Shown here: positions 35,703-46,681 of the stretch, piece by piece
Numbering within the stretch: position 1 is the stretch's first letter
Layout: each line of letters begins with the position of its first letter
NCBI RefSeq assembly: GCF_963576615.1
Contig: NC_088717.1
Coordinates: 27,817,213 to 27,881,212, forward strand
Reading direction: 5' to 3'
Length of the DNA stretch: 64,000 nt
Source of the DNA: Watersipora subatra
Taxonomy: Eukaryota; Bryozoa; Gymnolaemata; Cheilostomatida; Watersiporidae
Made by a program: the position numbers and the translations under genes
Notes under the pieces: model-generated
Seen by the model: the letters and a program-made list of their open reading frames with translations, nothing else
Database searches by the model: none
Told to the model about the DNA's origin: nothing

Positions 35703-37560
35703 TCATCTACAAGTACATTGCATACAAATATCATAGAATACAGAATGAGGTGTGAATGTGAATTCTACCTCAATAGCCTCAAATAAATAAGCACAAGTGA
35801 ATGCAAATGGTAAAAAATGTGAAAGAAGATTTTCGCGAATTTCATAATAGCAAATGCTCTCTAGTCATTATAATTTCTGCTAAATTAATTCTCTAAACAC
35901 ATGGAATTTATAAAAAGGAATGTTAATACTTTTTGAAAACCTCATTTAGCATAATCATTGTATCTCATTTATATTAATGCCAGCATCACGGTTCCCATAA
36001 AGCGATCCAAATTAGTCGAATATGTTAGTTGAGTACATGTTATGCTAAATAAAAAAGATACTTACCTAATCCTTCCAATTAGTTAGTATTGAGAACATCT
36101 ATATGTTTGCACTCATGAACAGTGCTCCTGTGCTGATAACATCTCTGGACAACATCACCTGCTGCACTTGTTCATAGCAGGAGCAATAGTATGAATCACG
36201 GATATTTATGATGACTCTGAACTCATGTTCCTAAACACATTATACCTTCCATTCATACAGAATAAAGGAAAGACATGCATTTCTACAGGGTTGAATGCTT
36301 TTATTACAACTTAATACAGGTTGTTTTACGGGTCGTAGTGTTGGAAAAGTATACCAAACATTTAGTATTTACACCCTCTTATGGACTGAAAATGACCTAA
36401 TCCCTGTAAACATACAGGTAAAAGCTCTAATCCAACAAAAGAGTTAAATGCGTTTACATGCAAATATACCTTTAATTTGTAATTGTCACCATCAAATTCG
36501 GGTAAGACCTAGCATCTTCTCAAAAACTGTGATGCAGCCATGCACAGATAAGGCTGATCCATATGATATAGTTTCATCAGCCATCTCACTAGTCTCACTA
36601 TATTATCAAATAAAACAACAAAAAATGCTTTTACTTGTCTTCACAATGTTAGGCCAAAGGGACGGAAGAAAATAACTACTTTGCAAACAAACGTTTTACA
36701 AGGACATATTATTATTTCTTCATAGATGGCGCACAACCTATTCCATATGCATACTTTGCAATCCCACTTTAATAAAAAGCTTCAAAAATGAAAGATAATG
36801 AAACAAATATTTCACTACTATTATAGATATATTGCATACCAATACATAAATATAACTTGCGTGTTTTGTCTTGATAAGTTGCAAGAAGGGTACCATTTTG
36901 GTAATATCAAATGCAAACAATACTATTAAAGACAAAGATGTAATACAACTTTTGGGTACTCTAATAGTTTTACACTAAAATGCAGGCTAACTTTGGGTGA
37001 ATCCGAAACACACTTTTGTGCAGTTAATTTTTCTCGAGTATTAATTTTTAAAAAATCATAGAAAGAACATTCCATACATGCCACACAAATTGTATTTTGA
37101 ATGGGGAAGTATTAAACTATATACACTTTTTTGTCATATGCAGGTAACCCGGTTTCCTACTGTAAACTAAAAGTATGTAAAATAGGTTTATAGGTAGGAC
37201 AATTCTGAAAACAGTTATCAACTGCCATAATACCTACCATACACGGGTTTCAATAGAATCCTTAGCTGCAATACATCTTGTTTGTTAAACATAATCACCA
37301 TTTATTCAACAATTCACTATTACCTGCAACCTCATTTCTCACAACTTGACTGCTAAAACCAAAAAGTGGTTTATATATTACTGGTCATTTCACCACCCCT
37401 TTACAGCGCATTGCGTGAGTAATAGCAACTAGGTTGGAGGAAAAAAGATTGGGCACTCCTCGTAAAAAATATTACTAAAACTATATAATGATCCCAATCA
37501 CTCAATTAGTGGGCAGTAAATTTTCCAGAGTTTGACTCCTCATCAGCGCAGCTCAGGGAC
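35703..37560. other. AT-rich spacer without supported genes
   Basis: Only short frames are present. I saw no splice-supported exon, satellite or recognisable transposon end. Confidence 0.4.
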
Positions 37561-37890
37561 TACAGCTCATAGTGCTCAAACAGCAAATATGGTATATACC
37601 TTAGGATAGTACACCACCACATGGAAGAGTGCTCAACCAACGCAATCAAAGGGAGTGTAATACTTAATCTGCGGACAGTACTGTTTCGGAGTTTGACTTC
37701 TCATCAGCGCAGCTCAGAGACCATTGAGACAACGACAAACTAGTGCTGCGCAGAGCCAGAATCTGACTACCCAACTTACTCGGGTATAGTAACTTTCACT
37801 ACCGTACTCGGAGAACCCAAAACCCGAGCTTGAAAAGACAAACCGTTATCCTCTTGATCATGAAAACCTTGCCCCGCCATAGGACAAACC

Positions 37891-38546
37891 TAGCCTGTCT
37901 TGACAAACTGTTGTTTTTGCGGAGTTGTTCCCCCGTCGAGAGGGCAAACAACACAACAGCTTGTCACAAGACGTACTGCACCTGATGCATCAGCTGCACT
38001 GAAAGGGAGTTGTTCTCTTCCGTCTATGCGGCTTGGCTGCGATGTTATGGCGGTCGCTCCATTGGTAATCATAACGGATTTCGCGCAAAAAATTGATGTA
38101 GAAAAAATAAAATTACAACGTTTAACCAGCGACCAGTCTCTGCGGTAAACTTGAGAACTTAGGCAACAACAGCGACTAAACATGTCGTTATTTGTGCGCT
38201 CTGTCAGTTTTATTTCTGTATCAGTCAGTTTTATTGGTTCTTATGAATTTTATTTTCAATTTATTGTATTCTTAAATTCTACTAACGTTTACAACATAGA
38301 CTGGTATTTAGTTAAACGTTGTAATCTTATTTTTTTCTACATATATTTTTGCGCGAAATCCGTTATGATTACCAATGGAGCGACCGCCATAACATCGCAG
38401 CCAAGCCGCATAGACGGAAGAGAACAACTCCCTTTCAGTGCAGCTGATGCATCAGGTGCAGTAGGTCTTGTGACAAGCTGTTGTGTTGCTCGTCAGCTCG
38501 ACGGGGGAACAACTCTGCAAAAACAACAGTTTGTCAAGACAGGCTA
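37891..38546. mobile_element. Fold-back element with 9-bp target duplication (Mutator-like)
   Basis: The element starts TAGCCTGTCTTGACAAACTG and ends with the inverse CAGTTTGTCAAGACAGGCTA. The arms of about 245 bp are nearly identical throughout, including CGGATTTCGCGCAAAA and ATAACATCGCAGCCAAGCCG. The 9-bp direct repeat GGACAAACC flanks it (37882-37890 and 38547-38555). Long terminal inverted repeats plus a 9-bp duplication are typical of Mutator-like elements; no transposase is encoded. Diverged direct repeats at about 37570-37690 and 38610-38710 (AGTGCTCAAACAGCAAA / GTGTTCAAACAGCAAA) surround it. Confidence 0.85.
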
Positions 38547-38891
38547 GGACAAACCCTATCCATGAGTGTCAAATAAATTTGCTTCACAGTATTTATCCGT
38601 GGACTCTGTCAAGAGTGTTCAAACAGCAAACTGTGTGCTTAGTATATGCTACAGGATGGTACAACGCTACATGGAGAGTACTCAACCAAAACAAGCTAAA
38701 GGTTACTCAAACTATGGATAATCGGAGTCAACTATGCAGCTCCGAGGCCAGAGAAAATTGACAATTAGCTAGGCACAAACATTCACGATGAAAATAGTAA
38801 CTTACACATTGGGTTCCTGACTACCAACTGCTTGTGATGTAGGCCTACCAATATTTCGTTTTTCATTGTCTAAAATCATACAAATTCAAGT

Positions 38892-39688
38892 TTAAACCAT
38901 AACTGTCACGTACAACTTTTATCGTATTTTCTAGGTAAACCAGCCAGGCTGATTCCAATTTTGTACTCAAAGTAAAGATTGGTCCACTAACCTTCAAAGT
39001 CATTTAAGCTTTTTTAAAGCGCTTCAATATCCGTTTCGAAAACAACACAATCGGCATTACAAGCTCCGCCCATAAATAAGTGACGAAACCTATCTTTTTC
39101 AAGAACGGAAGTTAGGAATGTTTAGTCTGATTTAGAATAATAGAGATGGGTGTCTTAAAACCCATTATTATCTAAATCCAGCCTGTAAAATAATCGCAGT
39201 CTTTTAAGAAAGGTATATAAACTATTTAAAACTGCTCGTAGCTTGTTACATGATGTTAAAATAGGCTGAACGCCGAGAAAAATGAGCTCAAAAAGCGCGG
39301 TTTTATCACAAGCTGGCGTTGTTATTGCGCTTTTTCAAATATGCAATGTTAAATAGCTAATCTACCTTTCAGAAAAGACTGAGATTATTTTTAAGGCTGA
39401 ATTTAGATATTAATGGATTTTAAAACACCCATCTCTATATTTTAAATCGGTCTAAACATCCCTACGTAACTTCTGTTACTAAAACGCTAGGTTACGTCAC
39501 GTATTTATGGGCGGAGCTTGTTGTGCCGATCGTGTTGTTTTCGAGACCAATATTAAAACGCTGTAAAAAAGCCTTCATTACTTTGAAAGTTAGTGGACTA
39601 ATCTTTATTTTGAGTACAAAATCGGAATCAGCGTGTCTGACTTACCTAGTAAATACGATAAAAGTTGTACGTGACAGTTATGGTTTAA
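38892..39688. mobile_element. Second large fold-back element, arms about 300 bp
   Basis: TTAAACCATAACTGTCACGT at the left is mirrored by ACGTGACAGTTATGGTTTAA at the right. The inverse pairing continues through the arms (AACAACACAATCGGC against GCCGATCGTGTTGTT; AGAGATGGGTGT against ACACCCATCTCT) and leaves a central spacer at about 39220-39370. No coding frame or clear target duplication was seen. It lies about 350 bp from the Mutator-like fold-back. Confidence 0.8.
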
Positions 39689-39764
39689 GGCCTTTAGTTT
39701 ACATTCTTAGTTTTATTACATAAAAGTTTCCTTTGACTAGGCATCATAAATACTTAAATATTAA

Positions 39765-40143
39765 TCACACACAAACAGCAGTTACTTTCCGTGTCATACA
39801 CCTCTGTTTACAAAGCAGGTAATGAACATTGCAGCTAAAATAAATACCAGCGCATGAGAATTCGTAAGGGGAATGTCTCTTCTCAATATGGAATATTTTT
39901 TCTCCATCTGCACTAGTTGATGTTACCACATTACTTCTAGGTGTCCTGCGCAGCCTTCTTATCTACAAATAGATAAAGATATAAAACATTAATTACAGCT
40001 TCTCGACTAAACAGTAGAGACGGTCTAACCTAAACCAAGAAAGTATTTGTTCACACTCAATGAGCAGTGTATCTGTAGACATACTCACCTTTCTGATATA
40101 GTCACGATTATCTTCCATTTCTTTTCCGTCAACTTTCACAAAC
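39765..40143 (-). CDS. Two minus-strand exons of an unidentified gene
   Basis: On the minus strand, 40143-40089 reads FVKVDGKEMEDNRDYIRK between an AG acceptor and a GTGAGT donor. It joins in frame to 39962-39765, which reads IRRLRRTPRSNVVTSTSADG then EKIFHIEKRHSPYEF and ends CVTAVCV-like residues and TGA. A short candidate exon upstream, 40495-40474 (RNSLSL), keeps the frame through a GTGAGT donor. The product is basic in the middle. The 3' end lies next to the fold-back element ending at 39688. I do not recognise the family and cannot place the start codon; the ATG inside the first exon is one possibility. Confidence 0.45.
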
Positions 40144-40739
40144 CTAAAAATATACATATTACGGGCAAGTTTTACATATTAATAAGACTGACTATGCTGT
40201 TTGATATTTTTTGCGTCATCCTATATTGAAGGAGATTTGTGACAGACCAGCCAAAATCAAGATTGTGTACCATAAACATTGTATGCCCAAAGTATATAAG
40301 AAATACTTAAATTGACTTCACAAGCCTGAAAGATAAATTCTAACATAACAAAATATAATTAACAAAATCCACATGCCTCCATTACCTAAGTAATGGCGAA
40401 ATAAACAAACATATTAGCCTCCCTTACCCAAAGATTTTCAATGCTGAAACTATATATAAAATCCCACACTCACCTCAAGCTTAAACTGTTACGGCCTTAG
40501 TTTAGACATTTTAGTATGATTATTTCCATATACTTTGGAAATCTTCAAACCATGGATATATCTAATCTAGCCTCGGTCTATTCTAATCTAGCCATAGGTC
40601 TATTTTTCAGGGTCAACTCTTCTTGTCTGTAACCAAATGAACTTAAAAAGCAGTTGTTGGCTAGACCAATTATGGTAAAGAGCTAATAACAAGAGGACAA
40701 GCCCACAGCCATGGGTGAGCCATCATTTTGCAATGGCAA

Positions 40740-41190
40740 GGCATTAATAAATCCTGCAGAATATAGCCATACCATATGCAAATATTAGAGACTTGTACAG
40801 GTACCATTATATAAGACCCAAATCTTGCACAGTACAAAATATAACCTATGCAAGTATTAGTGGATTGTACAGGTACCATATATGACCCTAATCCTGCACA
40901 ATATAGCCATATCATATGCAAGGCTTAGAGGTTTGTACAGGTACTAGATATAACCCAATCCTGCCCAGTATAGCATAGCCATCCCCTATGCAAGGATTAA
41001 AAGCTTGTACAGGTAAGATATATGATCTTAATCCTGCACAGTATAGCTATACTGTATGCAAAAAGTAGTGGTTTTTACAGGTACCATATATAACCCTAAT
41101 ACTGCACAGTATAGCCATACCGTATGCAAGGATTAGAGGTTAGTACCGGTATCATATATGACCCTAATCTTGGACAATATAGCTATACCC
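40740..41190. repeat. Diverged 68-bp satellite, inverted relative to the 28-kb array
   Basis: About six to seven degenerate units contain TATAGCCATACCATATGCAA and GTACAGGTACCATATATGAC, the reverse complement of the unit at 27.8-29.6 kb. Confidence 0.85.
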
Positions 41191-41404
41191 AGGAGTTTCA
41201 GGAAGGAAGGACTAGGGTCTCCTTGGGCCCCATATCACATGCGCTAGATCAGATATACAATCCAAAATGGACCTGGTTTTTGGACATTCTGGAGGCTTAA
41301 AACATAACACGCAGCTCCAAGTAAACTTTATTAGTATACTGTTACTACAGTGGCGCATGTGATATGGGGCCCAAGAAGACTAGTCCTGCCTTCCTTGCAC
41401 AAGG
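41191..41404. mobile_element. Hairpin MITE between oppositely oriented satellite blocks
   Basis: CTTGGGCCCCATATCACATG (near 41223) is mirrored by CATGTGATATGGGGCCCAAG (near 41355), and AGGAAGGACTAGG by CCTGCCTTCCTT. The stems are about 45 bp with a 130-bp loop. Left of it the 68-bp satellite is in inverse orientation; right of it (41405-41520) a degenerate unit (GGTTATACTGTTCAGGATGG) is in forward orientation. Confidence 0.75.
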
Positions 41405-42094
41405 TTAGGGTTTTATGGTTACATGGTACAAGCCTCTAAAACTTGCTGCATATGGTTATACTGTTCAGGATGGGGTTATATAGTACACACGGCCTCGAAT
41501 ACTTGCATATGGCTATGCGGCTATACTCTGTACTCTACACTATAGCAGAACAGGGTTGATTTTAAAGTTCAAGTTTAGGTCTAATCCTCCATAATGTGCC
41601 CGTGTACTCCAATACATACCGTTCACTCTATATTACATATAATCAGTTAAAATGTTCCACTATGTACACTGTCTACTATGTACACTGTCTACTATGTACA
41701 CTGTGTATTAATAGTATTTATCGAGCAACACCACAACAACAGCACACCCGCATAAACAAAAACAATTACATGACTTTGGATTGGAATGGATTGTCGCTTA
41801 GGTTGGACCAATTTACTATATTAGGCCCTATATGAATGATAATGAAGGCATCCACAAACTAAAGCCACAATCCAGTCTAACCAAGGTTGACTGTGTCTAC
41901 TACTACTGCTACTTACTACAACTCCTGACCCAACACCACAGTAACAAGTAGGCCTACTACAACAACCATTACAACAATTCCCAACATATGTGACATGCCG
42001 TCCGTGGCGGTGGAATTAGACTATAAAGATTGCTTTAGTGTTAGTAGTTCCCACTGGAAGCCAGGTCTAGAGACCATTTTAAAACTTATCGCAG

Positions 42095-42390
42095 CAGACC
42101 TGCCAACCAAGCATGGGGGAAATGTGTGAGATGAGACAAAATTTTATTTGTTGTATAAGATTTTGGAGCAATGTGTGGATAAAAAAAACTAAGTAACTAT
42201 TTCTCAATGAAAGAACCATTACCAATAGGTGGATTCTGTATATAATAACTTCAAAATTGGGCACTTTTTTAAATGTTTGCTAGTAGTAGTAGTAGTACGT
42301 AGTAAATGAGGGCAAATGAGTGAGACCCAAGTGAGAGCTTGATATGTGTGAGAGTAATGAGTGAGAATGAGTGAGAGTTGGCAGGTCGGA
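42095..42390. mobile_element. hAT-type MITE, second copy of the 1128-1316 family
   Basis: It begins CAGACCTGCCAACC and ends GTGAGAGTTGGCAGGTCGG, matching the termini of the 189-bp MITE. No clear 8-bp duplication remains. A short TAGTAGTAGTAG run lies inside, near 42280. Confidence 0.65.
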
Positions 42391-43361
42391 ACAAAAAATC
42401 ATATTGGTTGGAGCGGCATTATAATAAACAAATAATAATTCTGTTTGCTTTGATTGATGATTTGAAAAAAAAGAAAATGAGAACACATAAATCATTAAAA
42501 TGTAGCCGTGATTGGTATACAATAAATACTGGGCCGTTCTCCACTACATCGGAAAATATTTGTAGAACAAAGGCTTCGTAATTACGTTTATTTCTGCAAG
42601 AAGGCCTACCTTTATACACATTTTTCACTAATAAATATTTCTCTTATACCTAAATGATAAAATACATTAAATAGTTCACCATGTCAAATACTATAACAAC
42701 TAAAACCCTTTTGTTTTGAAGGTTTTATTAAGGGTAAATAACTAAAAGTACCTTAGCAAGGATTAGGGTCTGTTTTCGTATAATTTAATAACTGATAATT
42801 CGGTAGCTTCATTGTTGTGGTGGCAAAACCAACGAGTTTGCAAAGTACTGTTTGCCGAATGCTCTGCGATACTACATGTAGTTAGTTAGTAATTTTTTAT
42901 TTTGCTGGTAACAAAATAACAAAAAAACCTCTATTTGCAGGCATATTATCAAATAAAATGGAAACTGTAAAAGTATCCTGAATGCAAGATAGTAGTGAAC
43001 AATTCATGTTTAGTTTGAGATTATTTGTGTAAAAATTAAAAGAAAATTAACTACATTTACCTACAGAATATTTATTGTTTGAAAACTTTTAATATAAAAA
43101 TTTAAAACAAATGAAATTAATTAAAAATATGTTCACACGAAAACTAGCCAAATAAAAAACATCATTTATGACGTTGGCTGTAGCAATCACATGACCTGGT
43201 TTCACTTTGAAGTTAATCGCTCTATGTAGGTGTATGCACATTTTTCAGAGGTCGCTACGAGATTGCTAATAGCCTAATTGTTATATTTACTGAAGCACGG
43301 CGTTACTTGGTGAACAGCCAACCATAAATATTATTGACCCGCAAAGTCTTAGTAGTACAAA

Positions 43362-45442
43362 ATGTCACAGCAGTTAGAACAAATAGCAGGATCCCTTGGC
43401 TATTTAGAAATGGATGGTGACGGCAATATATTGAAGGTAAAGTCTTTCAACCTATCAATCCTCTGCTCACCAGATTTGGTCATGATAAGCTTAGATTAAT
43501 CATGTTGTACTGACTAAATTTTTTACAATGGCTTTTGCAATACGTCCGCTTATGGATGGTAGGATAATAAATTCATTACGACCTTTTAGACTCGATTTTA
43601 CTGGCATATTTTCAAGCCGAAACTATGTCAAAAGCGAATGGCAGAAATGGAAATAGGCAGTCACTAATTTACTAAGTGCTTGAAAAGTCCTACATCATGT
43701 TAGCATTTAGTAAATGACTCCTCGGGACACCCTGATATTTCTTATGTGATGGACATACATATGCTGATAACGTAACAATTCAGGTTATAGGATGACGATG
43801 ATGTTTTGTGAGCATTGATCTATTTCTTTTTTCCTTACATATGAGATTATATTTCTGTCTAAAAATGGCTACCTTTTGAATTTATTGTTAGACCTGTTAT
43901 TTAAGATTATTTTGCGAGTTTCGTAGAAGTGAAGGTAGCCCTCCTTCAACAGCTGACTAATGTACAAGTCAAGATGACAAGGTCGACAGCAAAAATAACC
44001 CCGAAGTCATGTCAAATACCACATAAGCATTGACAAGATAATTCTAGGCATTGTATGCATACAAGCATTACGTAAAAATTAATCAGACTTGTACAAATAA
44101 TCAATAAATGTTAGAGATAATGGATTTCAGTGAATGGCTACAAGCTTTTTCATCCTTTGTGAATACTATTAATGGGTCATAGGTAATAAATTAATATCAA
44201 ATCAGAGTGATAATTACAGTTTCTTGCACACATTATAACACTCACATTGCAAGTGAAATGAGTGAATTATACAAGACATACCTATTACAGAAAATGCAGC
44301 CAATTGTTATGGGACAATCTTTAGCTCTAGTACATACTGACACGTAATATACATATGCCTGTCATTTGAAGTCGGGTGGTGAGCTGGAGAATGAAGAGCG
44401 AATGGCCAACCACTTTTATGATCTCTTCTGTCAGTGTGTTCAGTTTCCTTTAGAGCCCACCGACGAGCTTCGTCGGGTATCAGGCGAGTTTAATTTTACA
44501 TGCATTTTAATTATTACTAATAGATATCATTATGTTATAGTTATCAGTCAGTTATGATCACTATTTAATATCGTGATATTATAGTTATCAGTCAGTTATG
44601 ATCACTACTTAATATCGTGATATTATAGTTATCAGTCAGTTAGGATCACTACTTTATATCGTGATATTGTAGTTATCAGTCAGTTATGATTACTACTAAA
44701 TATCATTATATTATAGTTATCAGTCAGTTATGATTAATACAAAAGAGCTTTTTTTAGTATTTTAAGGCTATACTTACAATGATCTAAATAAACGCCTAAA
44801 TATCAAGGGTAATAAATTCAATTGTAGATTTTGCTAAACTTAAATTAATCACTGCTATCTTCTAAAAGCTACTACAGTTATCTTTTATGCTTGCCATAAA
44901 TAGCGCCAGAAGGAATCATCTAAGTTCTTTCTTGAAGCTTTATTTCATGAATATTCATATTTCGGTGAAGAGTTGTTGAATGAGTACTAGAATATTATAG
45001 TTATTTGGTTTGGCCTATCATGTAACAACTTCCTTTTTGCAGATTTTAGGAATATTTATTGAACATTTCTCATACATGTATACCATATATCGATTCATTT
45101 ATTTATTTGTAACTAAACCTCAGAATCTGAGAAAAATCCTTGTGTGGAGAATAAGTGTTGGGATTGTGACATTGTACAAACATCAACAGGAATGGTGAAT
45201 TTGAAATAGCCATGCTTTTGCAGCATGTCGAAAGAGCTCTTTACAAAAAATGTTACATGCCTGCTTGCTTTAGTAAAACACGAATCTGCATCCATTTTGA
45301 CCGTTTAAACGTCTGTTTCTCCATGTCAATTTTTTTTGTTACAGTGAACTATAACGAATTCTGCTTTGTAATGATGGCTTCAAGCGGACACTTGTTTGTT
45401 GTGAAAAGGATGGGAAAGCTACAAGAGCCTGCTATTGTTTAG
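43362..45442 (+). CDS. LAMTOR4: Ragulator complex protein LAMTOR4
   Basis: Three exons (43362-43436, 44372-44483, 45345-45442) give a 94-residue protein, close to the 99 residues of the human protein. It starts MSQQLEQIAGSLGYLEMDGD, matching the conserved QLGYLVL region; the middle reads ELENEERMANHFYDLFCQCV; the end reads GHLFVVKRMGKLQEPAIV, matching the VFVVKR motif of LAMTOR4. The family is a small roadblock-fold subunit of Ragulator, the lysosomal scaffold that recruits Rag GTPases for mTORC1 activation. The join RRVS|VNYNEF preserves spacing with the human protein only if exon 2 ends at 44483 with a GC donor (CAG|GCGAGT). Exon 2's acceptor is a plain TTTGAAG. Intron 2 starts with a 44-bp tandem repeat. 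AATAAA-type signals follow near 45559 and 45586. Confidence 0.93.
44528..44735. repeat. 44-bp minisatellite in LAMTOR4 intron 2
   Basis: The unit contains AGTTATCAGTCAGTTATGAT and AATATCGTGATATTAT; unit starts at 44539 and 44583 give a 44-bp period, about 4.5 copies. Each unit has the small palindrome ATATCGTGATAT. It begins about 45 bases after the GC donor. Confidence 0.9.
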
Positions 45443-46681
45443 TCGCTTCTTATTATAGTTTTTTTTCTACATAGTAGTTTCCTACTTCTCAGAATGAAAC
45501 ATTTCACTACATGACATTGTTCGTACCAAACTAAATGTATGTTGTCTGCCATTGTAAATAAACCTATCTTTTGTTTAATTTTAATAAATGTTATGATATG
45601 CTTGGAGGCCCTTAACTCTGTCAATAAGCATTGCTGTAGCCACTTGCTACCATCCCTTTTTAATGATACTCCTACAATATTTTGCTTCTGTTGTATCAAT
45701 GATATACGGCCCCCACATGAGGGCTGTGTATCATTGGTTGTACTTACTCTCAATACAAGTATCTTATTTCCATATTGTGTTTTTGCAGATTTGTCTCGTT
45801 TGAAACTCATAAAAATGGAAACAATTAGCAGACTTGTAAATTAAAATGTTAATGAATAGATAATTAATAAATTAGAAGCATAGACGGGTTATGAAATACC
45901 CTCTCATTGATGGAATACCGGTAATTACATGTCCAATCGTTCGGAGTTGTTTGTCCATGAATTTTTCTAGTCTAACCTAAGTGTATGTAATCTAACTGAC
46001 GGGTCGCATGCAGATAAAACGACATATTCGAATGGAGCAGAGCCATTGAGTGTACAGTCAATTGCTCTGGAATGGAGTTTTATATCCATGCCAGCCCGCT
46101 CGTGCTCTACAATTCAACCGCAACGAAAAATATTCTTTCGTGTGATATTTCGATTGCGCCTCGAGCGAACTTCTTCCGCTGTTGCAGCCATAGCAAGAAG
46201 AAAGTCGTTCGTTTAATCACACTAATAGTTGTTGTTTGTTTCTCATGAAATCTGTTTGAAAGCACTGTGTTTACATTTTAAAATATTTAACCTGTTAAGG
46301 CTTAGCACCACTTGTACTAGCCAAAAGCCACGCGGTAGTTTGCTTTCAAGTTATTTTGAGATATTGCGTGTGGAACGCTCTTCGTAAGACTTGCAATTGT
46401 TATGTTAAAATTGCGCAAGTGATGTTGTACTTGGACAAATTCACAGTTACATTTAGATTTTTCATATGTTAAAAGTACATAAGAGGTAATGTTTCATAGT
46501 ACTGGTCAAAGTCGTTTGTAGATAACGGGGAAAAATTGCGCAAGTATGAAGTTGTTACGGCTCACTGTTGATTATCGCAATTGTATCATGAACTAATAAT
46601 TTTTTTTAACTTGTTTCTTGCAGTATGGAGCATGGATAAGCTGCAAATGTACAAAGTAGCTGTTGTAACCATTATCTACAG
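45443..46681. other. LAMTOR4-U2SURP interval
   Basis: It contains the probable LAMTOR4 3' UTR and, at about 46070-46230, a CpG-richer stretch (CTCGAGCGAAC, CAACCGCAACG) that could be the U2SURP promoter. On the minus strand this stretch also holds a short frame starting MAATAEEVRSRRNRN that I cannot support. Confidence 0.35.

Noticed and set aside
42419-42628. Minus frame NKRNYEAFVLQIFSDVVENG
   Set aside because: It has an acceptor-like site but no consistent donor or neighbour exon, and it borders a MITE.
45439-45844. 123- and 101-codon overlapping frames after LAMTOR4
   Set aside because: They lie opposite each other in the probable 3' UTR, without family match or splice support.
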